A DNA stretch of 5,957 bases from Thioploca sp. GTDB lineage: Bacteria; Pseudomonadota; Gammaproteobacteria; Beggiatoales; Beggiatoaceae. Position numbers and translations under genes: made by a program. Within the stretch, counting starts at the first letter, position 1. Each line of letters starts with the position of its first letter. Shown here piece by piece: positions 1 through 5,957 of this stretch. The stretch is from positions 1 through 5,957 of the forward strand of contig DRQV01000150.1 in NCBI GenBank assembly GCA_011371325.1, written 5' to 3'. Below the pieces are notes generated by a model, which saw nothing but the letters and a program-made list of their open reading frames with translations, was not told the origin of the DNA and ran no database searches.

Positions 1-32
1 ATACAAGCTTAGAAACTATTAATAGCAATTAC

Positions 33-41
33 TGTTATAAT
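33..41 (+). promoter_or_regulatory. Extended -10 promoter element upstream of the symporter gene
   Basis: The sequence reads TGT followed by a perfect TATAAT (36-41), the extended -10 form TGnTATAAT recognised by the housekeeping sigma-70. No good -35 hexamer sits 16-18 bases upstream, which extended -10 promoters tolerate. Transcription would start near position 48, leaving a leader of about 50 bases before the ATG at 100. In such AT-rich DNA a TATAAT by itself is weak evidence; the TG extension and the position before a gene raise it. Confidence 0.45.
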
Positions 42-99
42 ATATTCAATTGAAAAATGCTATAGTTCGTTAAATATAAATTAATTTGGATAATCAAAA

Positions 100-1350
100 A
101 TGCAATCTAAGAACTTAACTACCACTATTTTACTTGCTATGTTATTTGGGGGAATATTAGGTAGTGTTTTAAATATATTTTTTATGGAAGTGCCTTTCAT
201 CAGGACGATTTTAATTGATAATATATTCTATGTAATCGGTCAAATCTTCATTGATTCGTTAAAAATGTTAGTTGTACCGTTGGTATTTATTTCCTTAGTA
301 TGTGGTACTGCATCTTTGGGGGATATTAATAAATTAGGTCGTTTAGGTGGCAAGGCTCTGTTGTTTTATATTTTAACCACAGCATTAGCTATTACTTTAG
401 CATTGGGACTGTCTGTTACGATAGCACCTGGCGAAGGTTTTAATCAACAATCTGTGGAGACGGTTGAATTTGTTGCTAAAGAATCCCCTTCTTTAGCTCA
501 AACTATTATTAATATGATACCAAATAATCCGATAGAATCGATGGCTAATGGTGAAATGTTACCATTAATTGTATTTTCCATATTATTTGGGATAGCAATT
601 GTAATGGCTGGTGAATCTGGTAAGAGAATTGAAAAACATTTTAATGATTACAATGCTATCATGATGCAAATGGTCAATATATTGATGAAACTAGCTCCAT
701 TGGGAATTTTTTGCTTAATAGCGAAGACCTTTGCTTTGCAAGGTATCGATTTAATCAAACCATTGCTTGGTTACTTCATAGTAGTGATGACTGCATTATT
801 ATTGCATGGTCTTATATCTTATTCAATACTGCTTAAGGTTTTATCTGGCCTCAGTATTAGAAAATTTATTAGTAAAATGCGTAGAGTTCAGATATTTGCT
901 TTCAGTACTGCTAGTAGTAATGCTACCATTCCAGTTAATATTGAAAACTCAACAAATAGATTTGGAGTAGATAATTCTGTAGCTTCTTTCACGATTCCTT
1001 TAGGTGCTACTATTAACATGGATGGTACTGCTATAATGCAAGGAGTAGCAACAGTTTTTATTGCTAATGTGTATGGTATTGATTTAACAATGTCGGATTA
1101 CTTAATGGTAATTTTGACAGCAACTTTGGCTTCAATAGGAACTGCTGGAGTGCCTGGCGTTGGGTTAATTATGTTGGCTATGGTCTTGAATCAAGTAGGT
1201 TTACCAGTTGAAGGAATTGCATTGATAATTGGAGTAGATCGATTGTTAGATATGATGCGGACTGCGATCAACGTAACTGGTGATGCGGCGGCAACGGTTA
1301 TAATTGCTAAAAGTGAAAATGGTTTAAATAAAGAAATTTACAATAGTTGA
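100..1350 (+). CDS. Dicarboxylate/amino acid:cation symporter (DAACS family, GltP/GltPh-like)
   Basis: A 416-residue inner-membrane secondary transporter, expected to import glutamate, aspartate or C4-dicarboxylates with Na+ or H+. Length is close to that of the archaeal homologue GltPh. Visible family hallmarks are the serine-rich hairpin-1 tip FSTASSNATIP (268-278), the cation-site motif NMDGT (306-310), the hairpin-2 tip GTAGVPGVG (347-355), and the last-helix signature with D380, D384, R387, T388, N391 and D395. By family alignment this matches D390, D394, R397, T398, N401 and D405 of GltPh. The arginine matching R397 contacts the acidic side chain of the substrate, which favours an acidic substrate over a neutral one; the exact substrate and coupling ion are inferred. 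The ATG at 100 has a weak TGGA (87-90) nine bases upstream. The gene looks intact, but its TGA lies inside the palindromic element that starts at 1347. It appears to be a separate transcription unit from the genes downstream. Confidence 0.93.
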   Translation: MQSKNLTTTILLAMLFGGILGSVLNIFFMEVPFIRTILIDNIFYVIGQIFIDSLKMLVVPLVFISLVCGTASLGDINKLGRLGGKALLFYILTTALAITLALGLSVTIAPGEGFNQQSVETVEFVAKESPSLAQTIINMIPNNPIESMANGEMLPLIVFSILFGIAIVMAGESGKRIEKHFNDYNAIMMQMVNILMKLAPLGIFCLIAKTFALQGIDLIKPLLGYFIVVMTALLLHGLISYSILLKVLSGLSIRKFISKMRRVQIFAFSTASSNATIPVNIENSTNRFGVDNSVASFTIPLGATINMDGTAIMQGVATVFIANVYGIDLTMSDYLMVILTATLASIGTAGVPGVGLIMLAMVLNQVGLPVEGIALIIGVDRLLDMMRTAINVTGDAAATVIIAKSENGLNKEIYNS

Positions 1351-1428
1351 ACTTTGTATAGTCAAACAAGTATAAAATTTTAATATTTTAACCGTTTTAT
1401 ACTAGGTTTGCTATATAGTTCAAAATAG
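1342..1428. repeat. 77-bp imperfect palindrome with 5-bp flanking duplication (MITE-like)
   Basis: Four nested perfect arms pair: TTGAACT 1347-1353 with 1417-1423, TATAG 1357-1361 with 1411-1415, CAAAC 1363-1367 with 1406-1410, and AGTATAAAA 1369-1377 with 1395-1403. That makes 26 base pairs around a 17-base loop (1378-1394). The pentamer AATAG abuts both ends exactly (1342-1346 and 1424-1428), like a target-site duplication. There is no internal ORF. Removing the element plus one AATAG rejoins the symporter frame as Ser-Asn-TAG, one residue longer than now. The element is therefore plausibly a non-autonomous miniature transposon that landed at the 3' end of the gene. An alternative is a structured 3' UTR or weak bidirectional terminator, but there is no G+C-rich stem followed by a T run. 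Confidence 0.5.
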
Positions 1429-1511
1429 CAATTAGGATAACCACGAGGGATTACCCCTATCATCATGTTATGTAGAAACAATTTGCTTAAAATATTTTCA
1501 GGTAAGTCTAA

Positions 1512-2435
1512 ATGTTATCATTTTTGTTTTCTCGTTTATTTAGTACATTAATAGTTATGTTAGGGGTAGTTACATTAGTATTTTTGCTAATTCATCTTGT
1601 ACCTGGCGACCCGGTACAGGCTATGCTTGGGGAGTCAGCTACTTCTGTAGATCAAGAAGTATTACGAACTAGTTTGGGTTTAGATCAGCCATTATTAACT
1701 CAATGGCAATCATATATATCAGGGTTATTCCAGGGAGATTTAGGTATTTCATTATATTCAAAAAATCCAATTATTGATATGTTATGGGAACGGCTACCTG
1801 CTACCTTAGAACTAGCTATAGCTGGCTTATTAGTTGCGTTAATACTAGCTATTCCACTAGGAAGCATTGCTGCATTACGGAAGGATGGCATGTATGATAA
1901 TATTGCAATGGTATTTGCTTTATTAGGAGTTTCAATCCCTAATTTTTGGTTAGGACCAATGTTGATATATTTGTTTTCACTAACTTTTGGCTGGTTACCA
2001 GTCAGTGGTAATGACAGCTTATTATCATTAATTTTACCTGCTTTAACCTTAGGAACTGCCTTGGCGGCAATTTTAGCTCGTATGATTCGGTCAACTTTAT
2101 TAGAAGTACTAAATGAAGATTACATTCGTACTGCTCGTGCCAAAGGTTTACGAGAATCAGCAATAGTTATTCATCATGCGTTACGCAATGCTTCTTTACC
2201 ACTTATCACAGTATTAGGTTTACAACTTGGCACTTTGTTGGGTGGAGCGGTGATTACTGAAATTATATTTGCTTGGCCTGGAATAGGTCAATTGACAATT
2301 GAATCTATTGAACGGAGGGATTATCCAGTCGTTCAAGCTTGTATTTTATTGATTAGTCTTAGTTATGTTTTGGTAAATACTTTAACTGATCTAATTTACA
2401 CCTGGTTAGATCCACGAGTAAACTACAGTGCTTAA
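1512..2435 (+). CDS. DppB/GsiC-type ABC importer permease (peptide/nickel family)
   Basis: A 307-residue inner-membrane permease of the binding-protein-dependent transport family (BPD_transp_1), the B-type subunit of dipeptide, oligopeptide, glutathione or nickel importers. The N-terminal helix (about 9-31) runs into the diagnostic HLVPGDPVQAMLG (about 28-40), followed by the periplasmic segment typical of DppB. The cytoplasmic EAA-like loop that docks on the ATPase is at about 203-230: DYIRTARAKGL, with the invariant glycine at G212, followed by HHALRNASLPLI. About six membrane helices are visible and the C-terminus is the usual YTWLDPRV. Length matches the family. The ATG at 1512 has AGGTAA (1500-1505) six bases upstream. 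The gene overlaps the following permease gene by 8 bases, so the two are translationally coupled. Substrate cannot be assigned from sequence, because no solute-binding protein or ATPase gene is adjacent. Confidence 0.93.
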   Translation: MLSFLFSRLFSTLIVMLGVVTLVFLLIHLVPGDPVQAMLGESATSVDQEVLRTSLGLDQPLLTQWQSYISGLFQGDLGISLYSKNPIIDMLWERLPATLELAIAGLLVALILAIPLGSIAALRKDGMYDNIAMVFALLGVSIPNFWLGPMLIYLFSLTFGWLPVSGNDSLLSLILPALTLGTALAAILARMIRSTLLEVLNEDYIRTARAKGLRESAIVIHHALRNASLPLITVLGLQLGTLLGGAVITEIIFAWPGIGQLTIESIERRDYPVVQACILLISLSYVLVNTLTDLIYTWLDPRVNYSA

Positions 2436-3222
2436 AATTATTATTCCTGCATCTATTTTATTCATCTGGTTTTTATCGGCTATGTTAGGCCATTGGTTAC
2501 CCTTACAACCTAATCATATAACCTTACCCAATATTTTAGAAGCTCCATCATTAACTGAATGGTTGGGTTATGATGATTTAGGTCGGCCAATTTTGGATCG
2601 GTTAATTCTAGGAGCTAAAACTTCATTTTTAGTAGCTTTTGGAGTTATTTCAGTTTCTCTAATAGTAGGAACTTTAATTGGTATTTTAAGTGGTTGGTTT
2701 GGTGGCTATATTGATTTGATCATTGTCCGTATCATGGATATATTTTTAGCTTTCCCAGGAATTTTATTAGCTATAGCATTATCTGGAATTTTAGGACCAG
2801 GAATTGAGAATATAGTGTTCGCTCTGTCAGTAGTTGGCTGGGTAGGATTTGCTAGACTAGCTAGAGCTCAAACCTTATCCTTAAAAAATAGAGATCATGT
2901 ATTAGCAGCTATTGCATTAGGGGCTAAAACTGGGCGAATTTTACGTTATCATATCTTACCTTTATTATTAGCTCCATTATTAATTGAAGCTACTTTTGGT
3001 ATAGCAGGAGTGGTGATAGCAGAAGCTGGGCTATCATTTTTAGGATTGGGTGTACAGCCTCCAATGGCATCGTGGGGCAGCATGATTAAGCATGGTACTA
3101 GCTATATGTTAATGGCTCCTCATATGGTATTAGCTCCTGGATTGGCATTATTATTAATAGTGTTGTCGGTTAATATTTTGGGCGATAACTTACGAGATAG
3201 GCTTGATGTCCATTCAAGATAA
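2428..3222 (+). CDS. DppC-type ABC importer permease (peptide/nickel family), GTG start
   Basis: A 264-residue partner permease of the upstream DppB-like protein; the two would form the heterodimeric membrane channel. Visible features are an N-terminal helix (about 4-23), the C-subunit signature GYDDLGRPILDR (47-58, equivalent to GTDELGRDVLSR), five further helices, and an EAA loop at 157-178 with the conserved glycine G165 and the HILP ending (175-178). The GLSFLGLGVQPP segment and the NILGDNLRDRLD tail are typical of DppC. Start is GTG at 2428, overlapping the upstream stop; a GAG at 2416-2418 lies nine bases before it. The protein is short for the family, because the cytoplasmic N-terminal extension before helix 1 is nearly absent. 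An ATG at 3206 inside the gene's end opens only an 11-codon frame (to 3241), at the place where a DppD-type ATPase gene often begins; no ATPase follows. Confidence 0.92.
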   Translation: MLKIIIPASILFIWFLSAMLGHWLPLQPNHITLPNILEAPSLTEWLGYDDLGRPILDRLILGAKTSFLVAFGVISVSLIVGTLIGILSGWFGGYIDLIIVRIMDIFLAFPGILLAIALSGILGPGIENIVFALSVVGWVGFARLARAQTLSLKNRDHVLAAIALGAKTGRILRYHILPLLLAPLLIEATFGIAGVVIAEAGLSFLGLGVQPPMASWGSMIKHGTSYMLMAPHMVLAPGLALLLIVLSVNILGDNLRDRLDVHSR

Positions 3223-3246
3223 ACAAGGTAATTTGAGATAAAATTT

Positions 3247-4134
3247 ATGCAATATGATCCAATTGTTTATTTGTTGGAAACCCCAAAATATCATTTGCTA
3301 AGAATTGATAAAGTTAATGTATTTTCTGGTTGGGTATTTAATTTTGGTAGTCAAAAAATTACTAGTTTAAATGTATATGCTGATGAGGAATTAATCGGGA
3401 ATTTTATGGTTAATTTGCCTCGGGAAGACATTGCAACTTATATTCCCAGCATACCAGCGGTAAAAACCTGTGGTTTTAGTTTTCCATTAGAAGTAGCAAA
3501 AGCTGATTTAACCTTTGAAATAGTATTTGCTGATCAATCTACAGAATTATTTTTCCAATTTGATGTTGCAAGTATCATTAATCAACAAGAATATTTTACT
3601 AAACTTAACCAACAATTGGCTTTAATACCACAACCTGAACCTGATTTAATTTATTTAACTCAAGGCCATTATAACGTCGCTGAATATAGAGATTCTATTA
3701 TTTCAGGAGTGATGAATTTACATAAATATTTACAAAATTCTGGAATTGACTTAACACGGATCAAATCATTATTAGATTTTGGCTGTGGCACTGGTAGATT
3801 ATTAGTTGGTTGGCATTTATTATGTCCACATATCGATTTAAACGGTTGCGATTTTAATCCAAATTTACTTAACTGGGTACAACAAAATTTAGCCAAACAA
3901 GCAACTTGCATAGAAAATAGCTTATTGCCACCACTGCCTTATGCGGATGATAAATTTGACTTAATTTATTTAGTTTCAGTATTTACCCATTTATCTCTCG
4001 ATGTTCAAAAACTTTGGATTCAAGAACTTAAAAGAATTGTAAAACCAAGTGGTTATATATTAATTACTTTGCATGGAGAAATTTATGTACGCAATGGATT
4101 TGGCAAGAACCAGATAAAATTCAACAATTTTTAG
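3247..4134 (+). CDS. SAM-dependent methyltransferase with N-terminal beta-domain, truncated by frameshift
   Basis: The open frame gives 295 residues. Residues about 20-110 resemble the beta-sandwich accessory domain found before sugar-related transferases (pattern SGWVF, VYADEELIG, REDIATYIPSIP, CGFSFPL); this domain call is from memory of the pattern and is moderate. Residues about 170-275 are a class I Rossmann methyltransferase: SAM-binding motif I DFGCGTGR (177-184), the acidic residue ending strand 2 in GCDFNP (D202), motif IV FDLIYLVSVFTHL (237-249) and the post-motif LKRIVKPSGYILITLHGE (261-278). After HGE the frame reads unrelated residues and stops at 4134, while the family's C-terminal part continues in another frame up to 4331. 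The product therefore keeps the SAM-binding core but loses about 80 residues, and is probably non-functional or altered. It starts 24 bases after the permease stop, with a GAG (3235-3237) nine bases before ATG. Substrate is unknown; a glycan or lipid is a guess from the accessory domain. Confidence 0.82.
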   Translation: MQYDPIVYLLETPKYHLLRIDKVNVFSGWVFNFGSQKITSLNVYADEELIGNFMVNLPREDIATYIPSIPAVKTCGFSFPLEVAKADLTFEIVFADQSTELFFQFDVASIINQQEYFTKLNQQLALIPQPEPDLIYLTQGHYNVAEYRDSIISGVMNLHKYLQNSGIDLTRIKSLLDFGCGTGRLLVGWHLLCPHIDLNGCDFNPNLLNWVQQNLAKQATCIENSLLPPLPYADDKFDLIYLVSVFTHLSLDVQKLWIQELKRIVKPSGYILITLHGEIYVRNGFGKNQIKFNNF

Positions 4135-4331
4135 ACAAAGGTTTTATAGAAAGTGGCTCTAATAACGGTTCTAATTACTATGCCTCTCATCATACTCCAG
4201 ATTTCATCAAACAAATGATGCAAGGATTTAACTTAGTTGGTTATTTCCCAAATGGGACCATAGACAAACAAAGAACTTTATTTCAAGTTGCCCAATCTCA
4301 GGATATTTACGTGTTTAAATATGATATATAA
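4083..4331 (+). pseudogene. Frame-displaced C-terminal part of the methyltransferase
   Basis: This frame, one base back from the upstream methyltransferase frame, is open through 82 codons to the TAA at 4329-4331 and has no convincing start of its own. It encodes EPDKIQQFLDKGF, then GSNYYASHHTPDFIKQMM, GFNLVGYFPNG and finally QDIYVFKYDI. This matches the usual ending of this methyltransferase type: a histidine-containing HHTPDFI segment, a helix, GF.LV.. and a closing QD.Y.. strand. Joining it to the 3247 frame would restore a protein of about 360 residues. The change of frame corresponds to a one-base deletion (or two-base insertion) somewhere between about 4081 and 4131. A sequencing or assembly error would look the same. 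Confidence 0.72.
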
Positions 4332-5442
4332 ACAGCATGTAAATCAATTAGTTGTGTTAATACAACGTAATTTACAAGTTATTATTGCAGATAAACTCAA
4401 CTTATCATTAATATTTTTACAAGTTCCTCTTATTGCAAGTTTAATTATCGTTGCTTTTTATAATTTTGAGCATGATAAACATAACTTTGATGAGGCTGCA
4501 AAGATTTTATATTATTTTGGCCAAATGAAACAACCGTTAGAACAGGCTAAAAAAACAGTTAATATTGATAAACTTTATAGATATGCTAATGCTTTGGCTC
4601 AAAATATTAATATTCAACAAAGATATGAATATATTAATAATACGATTAAACCATTTTTTACTAAAAAAAACCTAAGGATACCAAACTTATTAATCGAAGC
4701 TAAAATTGAATTAATTAGTGATATGGCTAGTATGCGACGTGGGAGTGTATATTTTTTATTGGTTGCTGCCAGTATCTGGTTTGGAGTTATGGGATCATGT
4801 AAAGAAATTGTTACTGAGCAACATATTTTAAAACGAGAAAGCCGTTCTTATCTATTAATACTACCTTATATAACTGCAAAAAGTTTAGTTTTGATGCTTA
4901 TTTTGAGTATTCAAACTGGCTTATTATCCATTTTAGTTGTTCCGTTATTATTGGGATCAATTTGGCCAAATATAATAGTAATCTGGCTTATTTTATGGTT
5001 AACAGCTTTTATGGCTGCTTCTATGGGATTATTCATTTCTGCTTTAGTAACTAGCTATAGAGTTACTTTAACTTTAATACCATTATTAATGATTCCCCAA
5101 TTATTATTCGGTGGTTTACTACGGCCACCTGTTGATTTGCAAACTAGTAATTGGTCGTATATTGCAAATTCTTTAAGTGCCATCACCATCCAAAGGTGGG
5201 CATTTGAAGCTATTTTAACAACTGATACATATGCTCAAGGAGGAATTTTAAAGTTACAAATTAACCCCAGAGATAATAGTGAATTAAATCTAGTGCAAGC
5301 AAAAAACACTTCATTAGTAAGTTCATTTTTTATCGCTCGTGATAATATGCAACATTTATGGTGGCCTTTAGCATACATTATTTCCGCTAGTTTACTATTT
5401 TTTATTAGTAGTTATATAGTCTTACGTTGGCGTTTTACTTGA
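4321..5442 (+). CDS. ABC-2 type permease, ABCG-like membrane half without fused ATPase
   Basis: A 373-residue inner-membrane protein. The amphipathic connecting helix LIQRNLQVIIADKLN (13-27) leads into TM1 (about 28-47). A long polar, probably periplasmic segment follows (about 48-138), then TM2 with FGVMGSCKEIVTEQHILKRE (154-173), the signature of the ABCG-type membrane domain. Four more helices follow, with an exported loop before the last one (about 350-370). In bacteria this domain is commonly fused behind an ATPase, often with FHA domains; here the protein begins directly at the membrane domain, so a separate ATPase is required. The ATG at 4321 is preferred over an in-frame TTG at 4288, because the TTG would add a polar 11-residue extension and 44 bases of overlap, whereas ATG gives an 11-base overlap with the restored methyltransferase end. 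The likely role is export of a lipid, glycan or drug-like compound; substrate unknown. Confidence 0.82.
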   Translation: MIYKQHVNQLVVLIQRNLQVIIADKLNLSLIFLQVPLIASLIIVAFYNFEHDKHNFDEAAKILYYFGQMKQPLEQAKKTVNIDKLYRYANALAQNINIQQRYEYINNTIKPFFTKKNLRIPNLLIEAKIELISDMASMRRGSVYFLLVAASIWFGVMGSCKEIVTEQHILKRESRSYLLILPYITAKSLVLMLILSIQTGLLSILVVPLLLGSIWPNIIVIWLILWLTAFMAASMGLFISALVTSYRVTLTLIPLLMIPQLLFGGLLRPPVDLQTSNWSYIANSLSAITIQRWAFEAILTTDTYAQGGILKLQINPRDNSELNLVQAKNTSLVSSFFIARDNMQHLWWPLAYIISASLLFFISSYIVLRWRFT

Positions 5443-5589
5443 TATGCTTCCATTAAATAGATAGCAAATTAAACAAATCTATCGATAACTAATATTACGC
5501 AGATTACTAACCGGAGAACGAGGTGGATTTCTAAATAACTTCAGTTAAGTAATCAAAATTTATCACTATTTCATACTGGATACTAAAAT
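5443..5589. other. Intergenic spacer with possible gene remnant
   Basis: A 147-base spacer between two ABC-2 permease genes. It has no T-run terminator and no convincing promoter; GATACT at 5579-5584 is too close to the next ATG to serve as its -10. A 6-base inverted repeat ATAGAT/ATCTAT (5457-5462 and 5477-5482) is too weak to call. One frame at 5489-5548 reads LILRRLLTGERGGFLNNFS and a stop, which looks protein-like but has no start codon and is preceded by an in-frame TAA at 5486-5488. Confidence 0.3.
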
Positions 5590-5957
5590 ATGAAACACTT
5601 ATGGTTAACCGCCTTATTAGATATTGCTGAATCATTACGAGCTCGTTGGTTTTTACTATATACCATAGTGTTTGGCAGTATAATTGTCTTATTATTTATA
5701 TTTGGTCTAACCGAATCACAAATTATGGGTTTTACTGGTTTAACCCGTTTATTACTGATCTATATTCAATTATGTATGGCTATATTACCAATATTCGTAT
5801 TAATAAGCACAGTACGTTCGGTAGCTGGTGATAAAGAAGCTGGAGTGTTTGAATATTTGTTATCTCTACCGGTTTCATTACCTGCTTGGTATTGGGGTAA
5901 AGTAATCGGTCGATTTATCGTAATTTTTGTACCAGTTTTTTTAGCCATGCTTGCAGC
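5590..5957 (+). CDS. NosY-like ABC-2 type permease, N-terminal part (open at window edge)
   Basis: The first 122 codons are present and the frame is open to the last base. Features are an amphipathic N-terminus with ESLRARWFLLYT (14-25), TM1 (about 21-40), TM2 (about 54-75), then the signature RSVAGDKEAGVFEYLLSLPVS (76-96). That is the cytoplasmic helix that contacts the ATPase in NosY/ABC-2 permeases, with D81, E83, G85 and E88. WYWGK (100-104) and the start of TM3 follow. Full-length homologues have about six helices, so more than half the gene lies beyond the window. NosY works with the ATPase NosF and periplasmic NosD in maturing the copper site of nitrous oxide reductase, but many relatives sit in unrelated loci, so no nos role is claimed. 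The ATG has TGGA (5577-5580) nine bases upstream, the same arrangement as for the gene at 100. The 147-base gap suggests it may not share the upstream transcript. Confidence 0.85.
   Translation, partial: MKHLWLTALLDIAESLRARWFLLYTIVFGSIIVLLFIFGLTESQIMGFTGLTRLLLIYIQLCMAILPIFVLISTVRSVAGDKEAGVFEYLLSLPVSLPAWYWGKVIGRFIVIFVPVFLAMLA

Noticed and set aside
1347..1423. Reading the palindrome as a classical intrinsic terminator
   Set aside because: The stem is AT-rich with internal mismatches, the loop is 17 bases, and no T run follows. The flanking direct repeat fits an insertion better, though some termination activity is possible.
1424..1434. AATAGCAATTA repeated at 21-31, on both sides of the symporter gene
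   Set aside because: An 11-base match made mostly of A and T is expected by chance in a window this AT-rich, and the surrounding bases do not extend the match.
1446..1458. AGGG-ATTAC-CCCT small hairpin before the DppB-like gene
   Set aside because: Only four base pairs with no T run; too weak to call a terminator or operator.
1700..1891. Minus-strand open frame inside the DppB-like gene
   Set aside because: It lies wholly within a clearly coding permease gene and its translation resembles no protein family.
3669..3911. Minus-strand open frame inside the methyltransferase gene
   Set aside because: It is a shadow of the SAM-binding region on the other strand, with no recognisable family.
4079..4085. 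AAATTTA as a programmed -1 frameshift site rescuing the methyltransferase
   Set aside because: The heptamer must be phased A AAT TTA in the used frame, but here its codon boundaries belong to the other frame. No downstream stimulatory stem was seen.
4288..4320. Upstream TTG start for the ABC-2 permease adding 11 residues
   Set aside because: The ATG at 4321 begins the family-typical amphipathic N-terminus and gives a natural 11-base overlap. The extra residues are simply the methyltransferase tail read in another frame.
5646..5948. Short frames on both strands over the last 300 bases
   Set aside because: The frame starting at 5590 carries the NosY-like signature through the same DNA; the others are its shadows.

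Overview
The window is very AT-rich (by eye roughly one third G+C, with TTA as the dominant leucine codon). All convincing genes lie on the + strand and almost all encode membrane transport proteins. The families and weak Shine-Dalgarno signals fit an AT-rich proteobacterium, most likely a gammaproteobacterium. That placement is an inference from protein style; there is no rRNA or marker gene to settle it.

Layout. (1) 1-99 is an upstream region with an extended -10 promoter. (2) 100-1350 encodes an intact glutamate/aspartate- or dicarboxylate-type cation symporter of the DAACS family. Its stop codon lies inside (3) a 77-bp imperfect palindrome at 1347-1423, flanked exactly by a 5-bp direct repeat, which looks like a miniature transposable element. 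(4) 1512-2435 and 2428-3222 are overlapping genes for the two permeases of a DppB/DppC-type peptide (or nickel) ABC importer. No solute-binding protein or ATPase gene is next to them. (5) 3247-4331 is a two-domain protein, with an N-terminal beta-rich domain and a SAM-dependent methyltransferase. A frameshift near 4081-4131 ends the reading frame at 4134, and the missing C-terminal 80 or so residues continue in another frame. (6) 4321-5442 is an ABC-2 permease resembling the membrane half of ABCG-type transporters, without the usual fused ATPase. Its ATG overlaps the old end of the methyltransferase gene by 11 bases. (7) 5443-5589 is a short spacer with a possible gene remnant. (8) From 5590 to the window edge is the start of a NosY-like ABC-2 permease, left open at the right end.

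How they work together. Genes 4 to 6 have small gaps or overlaps (8-nt overlap, 24-nt gap, 11-nt overlap), so 1512-5442 is plausibly one transcription unit. The importer permeases would bring peptides or nickel inward. The methyltransferase and ABC-2 permease could be an export or cell-surface modification pair. Three different ABC transporter types are represented only by membrane subunits here, so their ATPases must be encoded elsewhere or just outside the window. I found no CRISPR array, tRNA, rRNA or defence system. The most unusual items are the palindromic element with its apparent target duplication and the frameshifted methyltransferase.
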